Assembly (NCBI RefSeq): GCF_000003815.2
Contig: NC_049990.1
Location: 20,886,103-20,950,102, forward strand
DNA: 64,000 bases
Direction: 5' to 3'
Source of the DNA: Branchiostoma floridae
Taxonomy: Eukaryota; Chordata; Leptocardii; Amphioxiformes; Branchiostomatidae
A model generated the notes under the pieces. It did not search any database, was not told the DNA's origin, and was given only the letters and a program-made list of their open reading frames with translations. Position numbers and translations under genes: made by a program. Positions 45,801-55,534 of the stretch are shown piece by piece (the first letter of the stretch is position 1; every line of letters starts with the position of its first letter).

Positions 45801-48800
45801 CATTTTGAAGGACAAATGTGTACGTCTCCTACAAAGTTCAACTGTCTTGGTACACAAAAAATGCTGTTTTAGATCCATGTCGGTGGTTGGTTCTGTCACG
45901 GCCTGCTTGAAAATCAAATGGAATCAAAATCGTGCGAAGATCGCACGACTTATGTGATACGACTTCAGCGATGTTCAACGAATGGGTTTTAAGGCTAAAC
46001 ATATGTTTGTTCTCTCTGATTTTCTTACTGAAGTGTTTGGATTCTTGTTTTGCTATATACAACTACAGAGATATACACAGCTGCCAAAATAGCGTACAAG
46101 GTCACAAGGGTCATCACCTTACAATAACCCAAGGTTTACCACCCAACAATTGTGTTGATGTTTATGTTATGCTCAATTCTTCTAACAAGTGAGTTTTGTA
46201 AGGGGCTCAGATATGTCTATTTCTGATTGTGTAAAAAGTATGATATTGCGCCTTAAAGGCAAAATTTATCGTGATTTTAGGACAATAGTTAGATTACCTG
46301 TTTTCAGTGCTCCTTGGCTTTGGAAAAAGGAGTAAGAATTAGATTTTTTGAGGTAGAAATTAGAATATTTGTGAACAAAGAGGCCGCATGTGTCGGCACT
46401 AATTTGTGTTGAAGATCGTTGAAGAGTAACAGGTCACCGAAAACGCAGTGGGACAGACATAATGTGAAAGTAACGAACCGTACACCTACTGTACCGAAAA
46501 TTGCGGGCGTCGAAAGACATCCAGACAAACATGTACTTAACCCAGCTTTTAGTTGTCTGTGAGGGGTGGGCTATCCATTTGTTACAACAGACCTCCGTGT
46601 TTGGATTCCTGGAGCGTTCGCGAGTTGTAAATTCATGCAAAAGCACACAGAGAAGGCGACAGAAATGTGGAGGAAAATTTTAGCGTTCGGGGTAAAATCC
46701 TCGCTGGCTGTGTAGCATGACATATTCCACATAGCTTCGGTTTTCTCATGCTCACGGCGCTATCTCAGCTATCTTGTCTGTACACATTGGTCTTGGGCGC
46801 TGAAAGCTGTTCACCATACACGTACACTTTATCAACCAACTTCACAAATAGAGGAACAGGAAGAGAAAAAAAATCATTCTGCAGCCATTTGAGTAAACAA
46901 CTACAGATACAAACAGAAACGAAAACGAAAGACTTTAAAACGTTCTTTTCTATTAAAGCTAAACTTGCAACACGTTGTGAGGCTCTCCAACGTACTTCAG
47001 TATCGCACCAGCTGCAATTCCTTGACCAAACACTTGCCATTAAATCTCGCAAAGAAATATAAACACTAGAATTCCTAAAGTTTAGGTCGTCCGGCCGCAT
47101 CTGAAAGCCAGATTTTCCGCATGGGTGGCAGCATTCTAACCCAAAGACTGCTAATATGGCAGAGAGAAAGGCGGGCGGGTAGCGAGCCTTTCAGCCTAAA
47201 CATGGCGAGCGTCCACGGTGTTTTGCTTATTCACGGGATTGTGTGTTTTTCATTCAGAACGGTGTTTTGAGCTCTTGTGACCACTATGCCTGCCTTTCAG
47301 TGCAAAGTTTACAGTTAGATTGTATCCTTTAGCAGGTTAAACATGGAGATTAAAACGCGCTCCACTGCACACAGTGATATCGGCCGGTGCCTATCGCAGT
47401 AAAACAAGCGTGCACAGGTCTAACATTGGCACACCTACTGTAAACCAATAAACCCAACTGTTCAACTCTACAACAACGTTTGACTCAAACCACATAAGAA
47501 CACTATAAGCTCATAATCTCTAGTCAATGGCACTGTATATCTTACCAACAGGTCGTAATATTGTCGCTCACAAAAAGCTAGCGAGTAATTCTAAATCGGA
47601 TAACTCCTTCCTTTGATGCCGGTGGTTTTGTTTTTGTTCTAGGTTGCTCTGTTTGCGTTTTTCTTCAGTATCATTATTCCGCGCCATTTAGTAGCACTAG
47701 ACGCACACGGAAAGACAAGACAGGACGGTATCGGCGATACAAAGGGGGTGAAGACATGATAGGTGATACCATGTGTGCAGACCTGTCATTGCGATTATAC
47801 CGGTGAGTGGACAAGGCATGAGACAACCGGCCATTAGACAGACATCGGCAACCGTTTCATTTCTGTACTCAGATTCGCACCGACTACCATACGGTCTTTC
47901 AGGTGAACAAGCGAAAAGATAAAGTTTAGCATAACGTTATGTGGACTAAAAATTCCTGGGATTTTTCATTTATCAAATGAATATTTAGTTGTCACTACAA
48001 CAGTACAGGAACTATAAGAATATAGGAATTATAAAAAATAAATTTCCCCCAGTAACTATATTAGGCTAATTTTACAGGTACGTACTTTTATATAGTGCCT
48101 AGTATTCTATGTACTTTAAAAAATTAAAAAATACGTACCTGTAAAAGTAGCCTTCTTGAAACATACGCCTATGCTCATATCACCATTATTTTGCATAACA
48201 TATACAGAAACAATGTAATTGTGACTTTCGTGGGAAAATTTAAAAAGACAAAAACACGATGTGTATTTGTTGCTTTTGGCACGATGTGGACAAGTTGTGA
48301 ACTAGGTGTGTAGACTATAGTCTGGATTCTACAAAGACAATACGTAGTAACAATACTATGCAAATAATGCAAAAGGCTTCTTGCCAGACAATGCCCACAC
48401 GAGACAATGGGGTGCTAACGACCTACATGACAATACATAAGGTATTGCACTACTATTGTCGTGTACCGTGAGATTCAAGCTAACCAGACATTAGAACATG
48501 GCCATCTTTCCTCAGCCAATCAGGAGCGAGTATTTCTTGTGACTATATCCACATAGTATGGTGTCCCTAGGGGTAGGGGTGTACTAAGTAACGAATAAAT
48601 TGACTAAGTTGGAGACGCCCACCATTCAACTGAATGGTCTCCCTTGGGGTAGGGGTGTACCAACCAACGAATAAATTGACTAAGTTGGAGACGCCCACCT
48701 TTCACATGCAAATAAAAGCAATTAAAGAATTAACAAAAAGGGAAACAGCAAATCAACCTATGTTACTGAACATGTTTATTCATAACATAAACAAAGGAAA

Positions 48801-51604
48801 TTCTTACGATCATGAAAGAAAGTCAGAAAATGAACAAGACAATAATAAAGAGTTTCTTGTAACAAGAAAATGTACAAACAGCGTTACATCAAACTGTCAA
48901 AGACATGACAAAGACATGAAAGATATAACCTCCTTGGTTACATCAAGCTAAGGAACAGGCTCCAAGATAGTAAAGAAAAACTAGTAGAGATGCTACATAA
49001 AAACATGCGAGTTAAATCGATCAATACTTCCATAAACGAGAAACAAACTAAAAATGCAGGAAGATAATGCATGATGTGGTCTACCAGGAACGGGTCAAAC
49101 TGGGAACAGGACAGCTCGTCAGAACGGTTGCTCCAGCAGGGCGAATGAAATGGGGGAGGAGGTAGGAGCGACATCGGCTGGTCTGTCTGGCAAGAACTGG
49201 TCAGGATCAAAACTACAGAACAGTTCGGCAGAGATGCCACCATGCTGCAGCAAAACGTTTTACACCAGCTCGAGCTGGAACTCAGACATGTCGGGTTATG
49301 TACGGAACTCGCCTGAACATACTCAGTGAAAACGGCTGAACATACTCGAGAAAATGGGCCTCCCTGAACATACTCGAGAAAATGGGCCTCCCTGAACATA
49401 CTCGAGAAAATGGGCCTCCAAGACATGCCACGTCCTGCTCATTTGAGGTCAGGTTGGGAACTGGGATTGATCTGACATACACCCACAGAACAATGGCATT
49501 GTGGTGCAAAAAAGTGTTGTAAAACCAGACATGAATTTCACACAAGCCTCATGAGGAAAGGTGTGAGGCGCCATCACCAGGGTCATGAATGGGAAATAGG
49601 AGAAGAATATAGCCTGTCTGTTCGCTTGCTAGGAAAACAAACTGCATGTTTCTATTGACTAAAAAAGTGTATTTTGCTTCGGAAAGATGGCCATGTTCTA
49701 AGTCAGATAGATCCTGGTAGTGTCCTGACTATTGGGTCCATGACTCAGATCGNNNNNNNNNNNNNNNNNNNNNNNNNNNNNNNNNNNNNNNNNNNNNNNN
49801 NNNNNNNNNNNNNNNNNNNNNNNNNNNNNNNNNNNNNNNNNNNNNNNNNNNNCCACTCCCATGATCTATCTATTACTTCGTACTAAGGTACTAACATAGT
49901 TATGCAAATGTTTCATGTATGCAAAATAATAGTGGACTTAGCATGTCTCGAAAAAAAGGAACAAAGACAAACAAAATTTGCATTGTTCGACGAAGCCATG
50001 GCTTTTGTTTACGGAAAGTATTTCCAGACGTTTTGTTGTGTGGCTTCCAAAGCTACCACTTGGTTTGTTGTCTGCAAAGTATTTTTTAGGTTACAACAAC
50101 AAAAATATTACAATTTTAAGTTCTTCTTATGGTCCTTTTTACCTAGAGTGACATTTTTTTTCTGTGCTGAAAATGCAAGAAATTACGTGTACCTATGCCT
50201 GAGTCACCCATAGTTACGTCAGGCATGCGCCAACATTAACCCTCTTGTGACAAGCCACTAATCCAGCCGGTGAAACACAACACTCCACTGGTTAAAACTG
50301 CGGACTGATAACCTATCTGAAGATTTGTTACCAGTCTAGTACTGTTTTCCTTTCGCAGTGTGGTCTAGTTACCACATCACTGTCATATAGCGTTTTCTTT
50401 AAACTAACGAGCAAAAAGTGGTCATTATAGAAGTGTGATTGTCGTTTGTTAACGAGACCAACGGTGGGAGGGCGCTTTCATTTAGAATTCCAAAGAGAGG
50501 TCAAGTACGTAGGGCAGACGGGTTTTCTACAACAAGGGTATTGTAGAACAGAGGTCTGTTTGTACATGTAAAAGGTTCAAAAGCTTCCTTTCTTTTACCA
50601 CTGACGATATTGTAACTTGCCTGTCCATGAAAACAAGACGTATTCTCTGTAAACCGAAGTAAGACTGGCCCAGCTATACCAAATCGAATCAGTGCCCCAC
50701 GTAAACCAGAAGTCGCAGGAAACATTTGAAAGCCAGCCAAATTTCTGAGCGATCTCCTAAGAAACGGCCTGCCTGTGTAACAGGCATGTATGACATCCGC
50801 TTAGGGGTTACAGGGGGGAGAGAGCTTCCTCTACTCTTCGGGACAACGAACACGTTTCCCCGTCGGGACAGCATGACAAAATCCCTAGCACCTATCCACA
50901 CACTCTTGTTAGCACACATGCTTACTCGCAGTTTTCTTACACAATATTTGCCGAACGTGTTCCGCTTGTAAAGAATTGACGTCCTCGCTGGGAAGAGAAG
51001 TACACCTATGTACACAAACACTCTACACTACTCGGTACACAGTTGTCACAAACTCTGTAGCGCTCGCTGAACAAACGACGTGGATACATGTGGCAGCTAC
51101 AAGTGAAAAGCGCTTCTGTGTGTCGAATGTGATTTCTATCCCGAGGCGTGATCGTACGCTGAGATAAGGCCCATGTAAGAACGTGTACTTATCGCTGGTG
51201 CAACTAGTGACCCAAGCAAAATATGTTCTCAGCGCGCCGTACGCTACTTCCTAAAACATAGCGATTTCGCAGTTAGAACACAATATTCTACAAAGCTTTA
51301 GTTACCAGGGAAAATAGATTTCTCTTATATAAATGTTATGGTAAGAGGGGAGCTACTTATTGAGTGCTTAGTGAGAGTATTTTGGTCTAAATAGCGTATC
51401 CTCCCCCTGGGTATAGCGCTATGTCTGCCCGGTGGTGTGTGTGTGTTTAGATAGTGTGTATGTAGTAAGCTCTACATGTACTTACGACGGCGACAATTGG
51501 TCCCAATAAAAAGAGAATCCTCGTCCCAACGCGGGGGTCACCAGTGCCAACAGCAACAGTATCCACGCAGGCAAATATATCCTCAAGAGTCGAGAATCCG
51601 ACAT
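30658..51604 (-). CDS. Ephrin, GPI-anchored type (4 exons, complete)
   Basis: Exons 51604-51486, 36991-36729, 32486-32391 and 30854-30658 join in frame to 224 codons plus TAG. Ephrins are cell-surface ligands of Eph receptor tyrosine kinases that guide contact repulsion. Seen: signal peptide (residues 1-28, core WILLLLALV); receptor-binding domain about 30-150 with FYWDQLSPS, EVDIGDKLDIICPR and SPFGLEFKKGKDYYYI; four cysteines at 61, 82, 93 and 145 as in the family; N-glycosylation site NST at 83. After the domain comes a 60-residue Ser/Asp-rich stalk and a C-terminal hydrophobic stretch (FVSLLLTALLATVFG) ending five residues later, with no cytoplasmic tail. That is the GPI-signal layout of ephrin-A proteins, although the KLDIICPR and GLEFKK motifs look ephrin-B-like. 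First ATG after an in-frame TGA. Which vertebrate ephrin is closest cannot be said, so no symbol is given. Confidence 0.95.
30855..32390 (-). other. Ephrin intron 3
   Basis: Contains the MITE at 31899-32058, solo MITE ends near 30953 and 32091, and a direct duplication of about 150 bp spacing (ATGAGATGTGGTCATAAACC at 31488 and its diverged copy at 31608) around a 19-base C homopolymer (31581-31600). I see no further exon. Confidence 0.7.
31899..32058. mobile_element. MITE with AATCTCC...GCAGAT ends, second copy
   Basis: Inverted ends AATCTCCGAGCAGATCCTAC and GTAGGATTTGCAGCTTGGAGAT (partial match), followed inward by CATAAGATAGCATCAAAACC and its near-complement GCTTTGATGCTATCTTATGG. Lies in ephrin intron 3 and matches 29966-30140. 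Confidence 0.8.
32391..32486 (-). CDS. Ephrin exon 3: end of receptor-binding domain
   Basis: Acceptor TTTTTTTCCAG, 96 nt, phase 1 at both ends. Encodes the split Ala, then TSGGTLDTLDNRVGGNC and ESPTYMKLTIRVRGG, matching the last strands of the ephrin domain with its fourth cysteine. The donor used is G/GTGGGT at 32390. A stronger-looking GTAAGA donor lies 9 nt upstream (32400), but it would put exon 4 out of frame with an early stop. Confidence 0.92.
35187..35342. mobile_element. 156-bp MITE, TAGCCTCCATAGCAGG ends
   Basis: Perfect outer inverted repeat TAGCCTCCATAGCAG/CTGCTATGGAGGCTA. A second inverted segment lies inside (ACACTTTTGCTGGCCA and its complement), so the whole element can fold on itself. 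T- and A-rich runs separate the two. Confidence 0.85.
35793..36026. mobile_element. 234-bp MITE, GGTATCTC-type ends
   Basis: Left end GGTTTCTCACCGCACTTGGG and right end (complement) GGTATCTCGCTGCACTTGGG. The inverted match continues through CACCGGTGC, GCACTGT and GGGTTCG. The AT-rich core is unrelated to the other elements here. Confidence 0.85.
36611..36752 (-). repeat. Duplicated ephrin exon 2 donor boundary
   Basis: The end of exon 2 and its donor (plus-strand reading TACTTACCTATATAATAGTA at 36722) recur at 36631 with the same exon-terminal codons (DYYYI) and an equivalent GTAAGTATCC donor. Both are followed by a related TGCAGC segment. Period about 91-97 bp. The copy has no acceptor of its own. 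Confidence 0.85.
36729..36991 (-). CDS. Ephrin exon 2: core receptor-binding domain
   Basis: 263 nt, acceptor GTGTACAG at 36992, donor G/GTAAGTACC at 36728. Completes Ser40 and encodes residues 41-127, starting FQREGGYVLEVDIGDK. It includes three of the four domain cysteines and the NST glycosylation site. It ends YYYI plus one base, which is the usual ephrin exon 2 extent. Both edges are copied in the flanking introns. Confidence 0.96.
36951..37235 (-). repeat. Tandem copies of the ephrin exon 2 acceptor boundary
   Basis: The acceptor and first 30 nt or so of exon 2 (plus-strand TTCCAGGACGTACCCTCCCT, then CTGGAATCTGTACACAACAA) recur at about 37064 (shortened by 4 bp) and 37163, so there are two extra copies upstream of the real exon at spacing of about 103 and 99 bp. 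Each retains a TGT-AC-AG or related acceptor and a CAACAGATA tail. Confidence 0.9.
38863..39028 (+). CDS. Candidate isolated exon, product unknown
   Basis: On the + strand, opposite to the ephrin gene, a TTTGTGTGACAG acceptor and a GA/GTAAAA donor bracket 166 nt with one open frame and exon-like GC content in AT-rich surroundings. It starts SRQSPENDNFARPAL, continues LTPEILSEFGRETF and ends CHWGVINPASC, with three cysteines. I do not recognise the sequence. It could be one exon of a nested gene, a captured gene fragment, or chance. Confidence 0.25.
40631..40853. mobile_element. MITE, TAACGC ends (copy 1)
   Basis: Inverted ends TAACGCTTGTTCACCTTTAT and (complement of right end) TAACGTTAGCTTACATTTAT, both continuing through CGCGGGGTAACCTATAT and CGTTGTTTT. 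The centre has GTTGACTTGATATCCC, shared with copy 2 at 44813-44993. In ephrin intron 1. Confidence 0.85.
41974..42849. other. Assembly gap (876 N)
   Basis: A run of N bases in ephrin intron 1. Open frames that appear to cross it are meaningless. Confidence 1.
42850..43170. repeat. Diverged direct duplication next to the gap
   Basis: GTTAGAGTAGGAAGATATTT, AGTTGTATGTTCAACTTTAG and GTCACTAAAAAGGGCCAGA recur in order about 205 bp further on as GTTAGATCTAGGAAGATGTT, CGTTGTAGGTTCAAGTTTTC and GTCACTCAAAGAGGGGCAGA. More copies may be hidden in the adjoining gap, which could be why the assembly broke here. Confidence 0.6.
44813..44993. mobile_element. MITE, TAACGC ends (copy 2)
   Basis: 181 bp. Left TAACGCCAGTTCACCTG and right end (complement) TAACGCTATATAGTTCACCT, then the same CGCGGGGTAACCTATATCC and CATTGTTT continuation as copy 1. 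Internal TTGACTTGATATCCC is also shared. Confidence 0.85.
45763..45957. mobile_element. MITE with GTCGTGCGATC ends
   Basis: Inverted ends TCACATAGGTCGTGCGATCG and (complement of right) TCACATAAGTCGTGCGATCT, 195 bp overall, with further CGTACGATCG palindromes in the left end. In ephrin intron 1. No coding frame. Confidence 0.8.
48063..48152. repeat. 90-bp hairpin-forming inverted repeat
   Basis: AGGCTAATTTTACAGGTACG at the left and the near-complement CGTACCTGTAAAAGTAGCCT at the right enclose an AT-rich 40-bp loop. Probably a minimal foldback element. A structured RNA is possible but unsupported. Confidence 0.65.
48560..48700. repeat. 77-bp tandem duplication
   Basis: GGGGTAGGGGTGTAC, CGAATAAATTGACTAAGTTG and GAGACGCCCACC appear twice in direct order at a spacing of about 77 bp. 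In ephrin intron 1; non-coding. Confidence 0.8.
49753..49852. other. Assembly gap (100 N)
   Basis: Exactly 100 N, the convention for a gap of unknown size. Order across it is therefore inferred by the assembler. The ephrin exon 1 to exon 2 link spans it, so that link depends on correct scaffolding plus the phase match reported here. Confidence 1.
51486..51604 (-). CDS. Ephrin exon 1: signal peptide and first strand of domain
   Basis: 119 nt from ATG (51604-51602) to the donor TC/GTAAG (GT at 51485-51484). Encodes MSDSRLLRIYLPAWI, the hydrophobic LLLLALV, a TPALGRG cleavage region (likely after Gly27 or Gly29), and FYWDQLSPS, which matches the Tyr-Trp-x-x-x-N/S-P start of mature ephrins. An in-frame TGA lies seven codons upstream, fixing this ATG as the first. 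The split Ser codon is completed by exon 2. Confidence 0.93.
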
Positions 51605-51800
51605 TGCATCTTTACTGTCCGGTGCTCAGAACGCAGCGTGCATGTTTCGGAGCCGGTCGGATTGCTGAGTGGGGCGTGCGCGGTGCTGGGAGTCTCCTGG
51701 CGTGATGATGTCACTAACCACTGTCATCTGATCGCCAATGGCTACAAGGCCCCGTAGGTAGGCATGCGCCTGCGCGGTGAGAACTTAGGGCTGACCATTG
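51605..51800 (-). promoter_or_regulatory. Ephrin 5' UTR and proximal promoter
   Basis: GC- and CpG-richer than its surroundings. A strong NRF1-like palindrome lies at 51761-51777 (- strand CGCGCAGGCGCATGC, one mismatch to the consensus core), about 160 bp above the ATG, with a CCAAT box (+ strand) at 51735. No TATA box. The transcription start is not determinable. Confidence 0.45.
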
Positions 51801-54800
51801 TTTTCCTCTAAACCAATAGTCGAAAGGAATTCGTGTCAAGACAACTATTACATGCACTATCAAAGAATAGAAAATTGTCTGAATAAAACTGTTGTAATAT
51901 TTGCAACAGTTAGAACTTTGCTATCTTTTTCTTCAGAATTTGTGAACTTGATTCATTTTATTGTGTATGTACCGGAAATGACAACGGTATTTGGTATGTC
52001 CATGATATTGAAGTTAAGAGATTAATTTACATAAATCCAATAGGGCTCGCTCTCTCATGTCACATAACTACCAAACAAAATTTGACTAAGCTGTAGAATT
52101 TATAACAATTAGAATTTTCCATGGTTTTGTTGGAATTTCTTAATTCCTTAGTAATTTGATACCTTTTATTATATACCGGATGTGACAGATATAAATGGTA
52201 TGTCCACTTTTCACTTTTAATCGCTGCTCACAGCGAGAGTTTCCCGCAAATGTCATAAAAGTCACGGTGACGCAAGTTTTGTCGTTTGTCGCAGACTTGG
52301 TGGCGACCTGAAAGCTTCCTCGTCCATTCTCGGTGGTTAGCTGCGAACAGATGCCAATCTTTACTCTCACATGTACCAGCGGAACAAATTCCACCTCTTA
52401 TCTTCACCCTACAAAGTTTCCTTTCAGGCTTTCAGCACAGAGGAAGTCGAAATTGTAGTAACAGCAGCCGGACTCAGGCACGCGAGCAAATATACGCCTT
52501 GCCCGGTCAGTGGTGAACACAGTGCGTTATTGTGGGAGCGGTGGGGCTGTGTTTGTACAATAGTCTCTGAGTTGGGGCATGTTTGAGTGCTGTGGACGTG
52601 ACCATGGTTTCACTAAATGCACCATTCTTGTTGTTATCTTCATCCAGATGTGCGACTTTGGATTGTCTTCTTGTAGTGTTCTGTTTATCCAAGCAGATGT
52701 AGGGTGTGACTCAGTGTTTTTCTGGCATCGTTTGCCACAGTGGAAGGCGTATACATATGTACATATCTCGAAAAACGCGTAAAACAAAGAACAGATTACG
52801 GACATTTGCGTGTATTGACAATTAGCATTCCATTTATCAAGGAGGTTGGCAGAGCCCTCTTTCAAGTGCTTTGTTTCTTCTCTTCATCCAAATATTCTAA
52901 AGGCGTTGGCCTTTGATACGCATAAAAAACATTTAAAACCAAAAAGCATGTAGAAAAACAAGTAAAAATCATAACCCTGTTCAAAGATTGGTGTCCTTGA
53001 TACCCAAGTCCGAAGTGTCAATTTGAGTTTGGGGGATATGAATCAGTTGATTGCTGAACAGTGCACGAGCAATTCAGACACCACCTAGCGTATGTACTTG
53101 GAACTACAATATCCTGCGGCTGTAGCATATACTAATATACAGACCTGCCAGTTGTGCCACAAATCCCTTATTTAACGCGGTTTTCAGGAAAGGAATGCGC
53201 AACAAACGAGTCTGATTTAGTGCCCATTTACGGGCGACACGGTGGGTGTACATGCAGAGGATGTGGGGCACAGGGTGCTGTCAATTAGAGACAAAAATGG
53301 GAAGCGAGAGGTCCTGAACCCTGGGTACGCCTGGTGCGCCTGGTGAGTGTCAAGGAAGATGACTCAAGTCTGTGAGGCGACAGCGCGAACAGTTTCTGTG
53401 ATAAAGGAGACACGTGATAAATCTTGAAGCTTGCCCGGCGATAAGCGAACGGGAAGGAACAATCAAGTGTCGACGTGAGATGATCGGGCTGTCGTCCGTT
53501 TGAATCTCCAAGCAGATGTTAACACCGACTTGTTTCTAAGATCTTCTAAGGTCTTTTATGCGTTTTTGTGCAGTCTATTATGCCAGACTTCTTTTTGTAC
53601 ATGTACACCAGTAAACAAGGAAGACCTGACAAAATAGAAATACCATCAATAAATGCCTACAATACATTATAAACTTTGAAAACAAAGACGGACGGTACTA
53701 TAACATCTGCTTGAAGAGTATATTTGAGTCATGTACTGAACTAACGTTACAGAAAGAAGCTACAGTACAGTCCCATACAACTCCCAATATTTTGTTCACG
53801 CGTTTTTACCTCTCACTATGAAAGGATAATATTTTTTTTTTCAAATGGACGTTTTGAAATACCGTAACTGGCTAGTGAATATATGTGAGCACTGCTTTTC
53901 AACTTTGAAATAAATTTTTTTGTAGTAAATTGTACAATTTCATATAACGATAGACCCATTGTCTAAAAGCAGCTGTGAATGGCTTAAAAGCGAACACGAG
54001 CTTCAGAGAGCTATATAAAGAGAGGCGGGGACTTAAACGTTTCAAGTACTTTATCAACAACTACAAAGTCCAGTAGATGTTTGTATCAAGTTAAAATAGA
54101 CTAAACAGTAAAGACCTTCCGTGGCCGTGTCGCTTACACAGACACCTGTTCCTTGTACACTATACATGTCTAACGTCTGTCAACACCTACGACTTGTACG
54201 ACAACAAAACCTTCGAACCACTACCCGTTATAAACTGTACACTAATTATCGCTAGATAGCTCTCAAAGGGCTTAGTGTTGAGGAAATAGGACTCTTTAGG
54301 TTTTAACGTGATGTAAAAGTTGCACCATGTCTGTTACCATTGTTTAAAACCCTACCAGACACCCCGGTATGTGGACCTGCACTTGAACGCTGTACACAGC
54401 CCTGTCAGAGGTTGTCACATTGTTTATCAGCACTTTGCGGTACAATCAGTGTGAGGAGGGATTACCCTTGCCTGACCTCGCTTCTTCACACGCACGCTTT
54501 CTCCACTCATCAGTTGGTCTGGAAGAAAGTAACGACTTCCCAAGCTCTTATGTAGCCTGGTTTAGAAGATAGAGCCTCTGTTTGTGCGTGTTTTGGAGGT
54601 TTGAACGTTGTCTCTAACGTTACCAGACTCCCGCCTGACCAAAAAGTGATAGGGGAATTTGGCCAAGTTAGGAATAAAAGTCTACTAGGAGTTAATTGGT
54701 CTAGGAGTGAACTGTGCTAGCTGGATGTGCTGCAAAGCCTGACTGAAACCCATTGTAACTTATTGAATTATTCGTCCATATTTGGCCAAATTCTTCTCTT

Positions 54801-55424
54801 TTATTACCTATCTGACACGTCTGCCTGGAGACTACTAGTAGTTTGAACGAACCTTGGACTCATTCTGTTACTGCTGAAAATTTGAAATCACGTACCAAGT
54901 GACTCAGAAATACCACACACAAGGTTTATAAGAAACAGACGCCGAATTAAACTCGTACCACAAACACTACTACATATATAAGCATGCATACAAACAAGGG
55001 GAGTTAAATAATGCTCCAAGAAGCAGTAATTTGTCGCTAAAAGATAATGTTGGCTCTAAGTCCACCTCTCAGTTGTGGAGTTTTAAAAGGCTAATGACAA
55101 TTCTATCACGGCCTTGCTTTCACGAAAATTGGCCAGTCCTCAAGGGGAAAAGTAAACGAGATCAGGAAAGAAACTTGAGAGCCTAGCTATGTGTTATCCC
55201 CGTCTTACATCTTTCTACGCAGACGGTCATTTCTTTGATGGCTCCTTCATACGAAACCCTGGGGTTATGTGTAAGGGATGGTGAGATATTGAGAAAGACA
55301 GGGCGCGCCTGCGAACCTTTTTTGTGGCCTTGTTCTCAAGAGAGAGCGGTTGAGACTTGCCTTGGCATTGATTTTTCACGGCGTTGGAGGCACGCGCCAA
55401 AATCCATCACAAGAATGTCACAGG
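51801..55424. other. Ephrin upstream spacer
   Basis: No supported gene. A GC-rich block at 52260-52510 has competing open frames in three frames and no convincing donor. A MITE-type inverted pair lies at 53503-53716. Nothing else can be named. Confidence 0.6.
53503..53716. mobile_element. Element with AATCTCCAAGCAGATGTT ends
   Basis: Left end AATCTCCAAGCAGATGTTAA and right end ATAACATCTGCTTGAAGA (inverted, three mismatches), 214 bp apart. The same terminus is found at 59669-59798, 32091 and 30953, and in shortened form in the elements at 29966 and 31899. Confidence 0.65.
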
Positions 55425-55534
55425 ATGTCTGCTGTATTCTCATGGGTTGCCTATGTCTACTGTGGGGTTTTATGTGTGGTGAAATTTGGCTTCATTACGT
55501 TAGGTCTTGTTTCACTCCAAGCTGCGATCATCAG
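55425..55534 (+). CDS. Candidate first exon of a MAPEG-type membrane protein (microsomal GST-like)
   Basis: ATG at 55425 opens a 36-codon reading to ATC ATC AG with a GTAAAG donor at 55535. The peptide MSAVFSWVAYVYCGVL, then CVVKFGFITLGLVSLQ and AAIIR, is one transmembrane helix with a buried-end Lys at position 20 and a terminal Arg. This is the spacing of the first helix in microsomal glutathione transferase 1 and PGE synthase (VF...A/Y...K...R), and the exon break falls where that family has one. The next exon, which should carry the ERVRRAHxND-type motif, was not found before 64000, so the gene would need an intron above 8 kb. It may be chance. Confidence 0.35.

Larger units (their letters stand above)
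36992..51485 (-). other. Ephrin intron 1 (14.5 kb)
   Basis: The largest intron of the window, holding both assembly gaps, the MITEs listed separately, short tandem duplications (42850-43170 and 48560-48700) and a 30-bp triplicate GAACATACTCGAGAAAATGG at about 49335-49420. A possible unlinked exon on the opposite strand is at 38863-39028. No other coding signal is convincing. Long first introns often hold enhancers, but none can be identified by eye. Confidence 0.7.

Noticed and set aside
52260-52520. Possible exon upstream of ephrin (frame with SPYKVSFQAFSTEEVEIV)
   Set aside because: At least two frames look equally protein-like, the only donor (CA/GTGGTG) is poor and no family is recognised.
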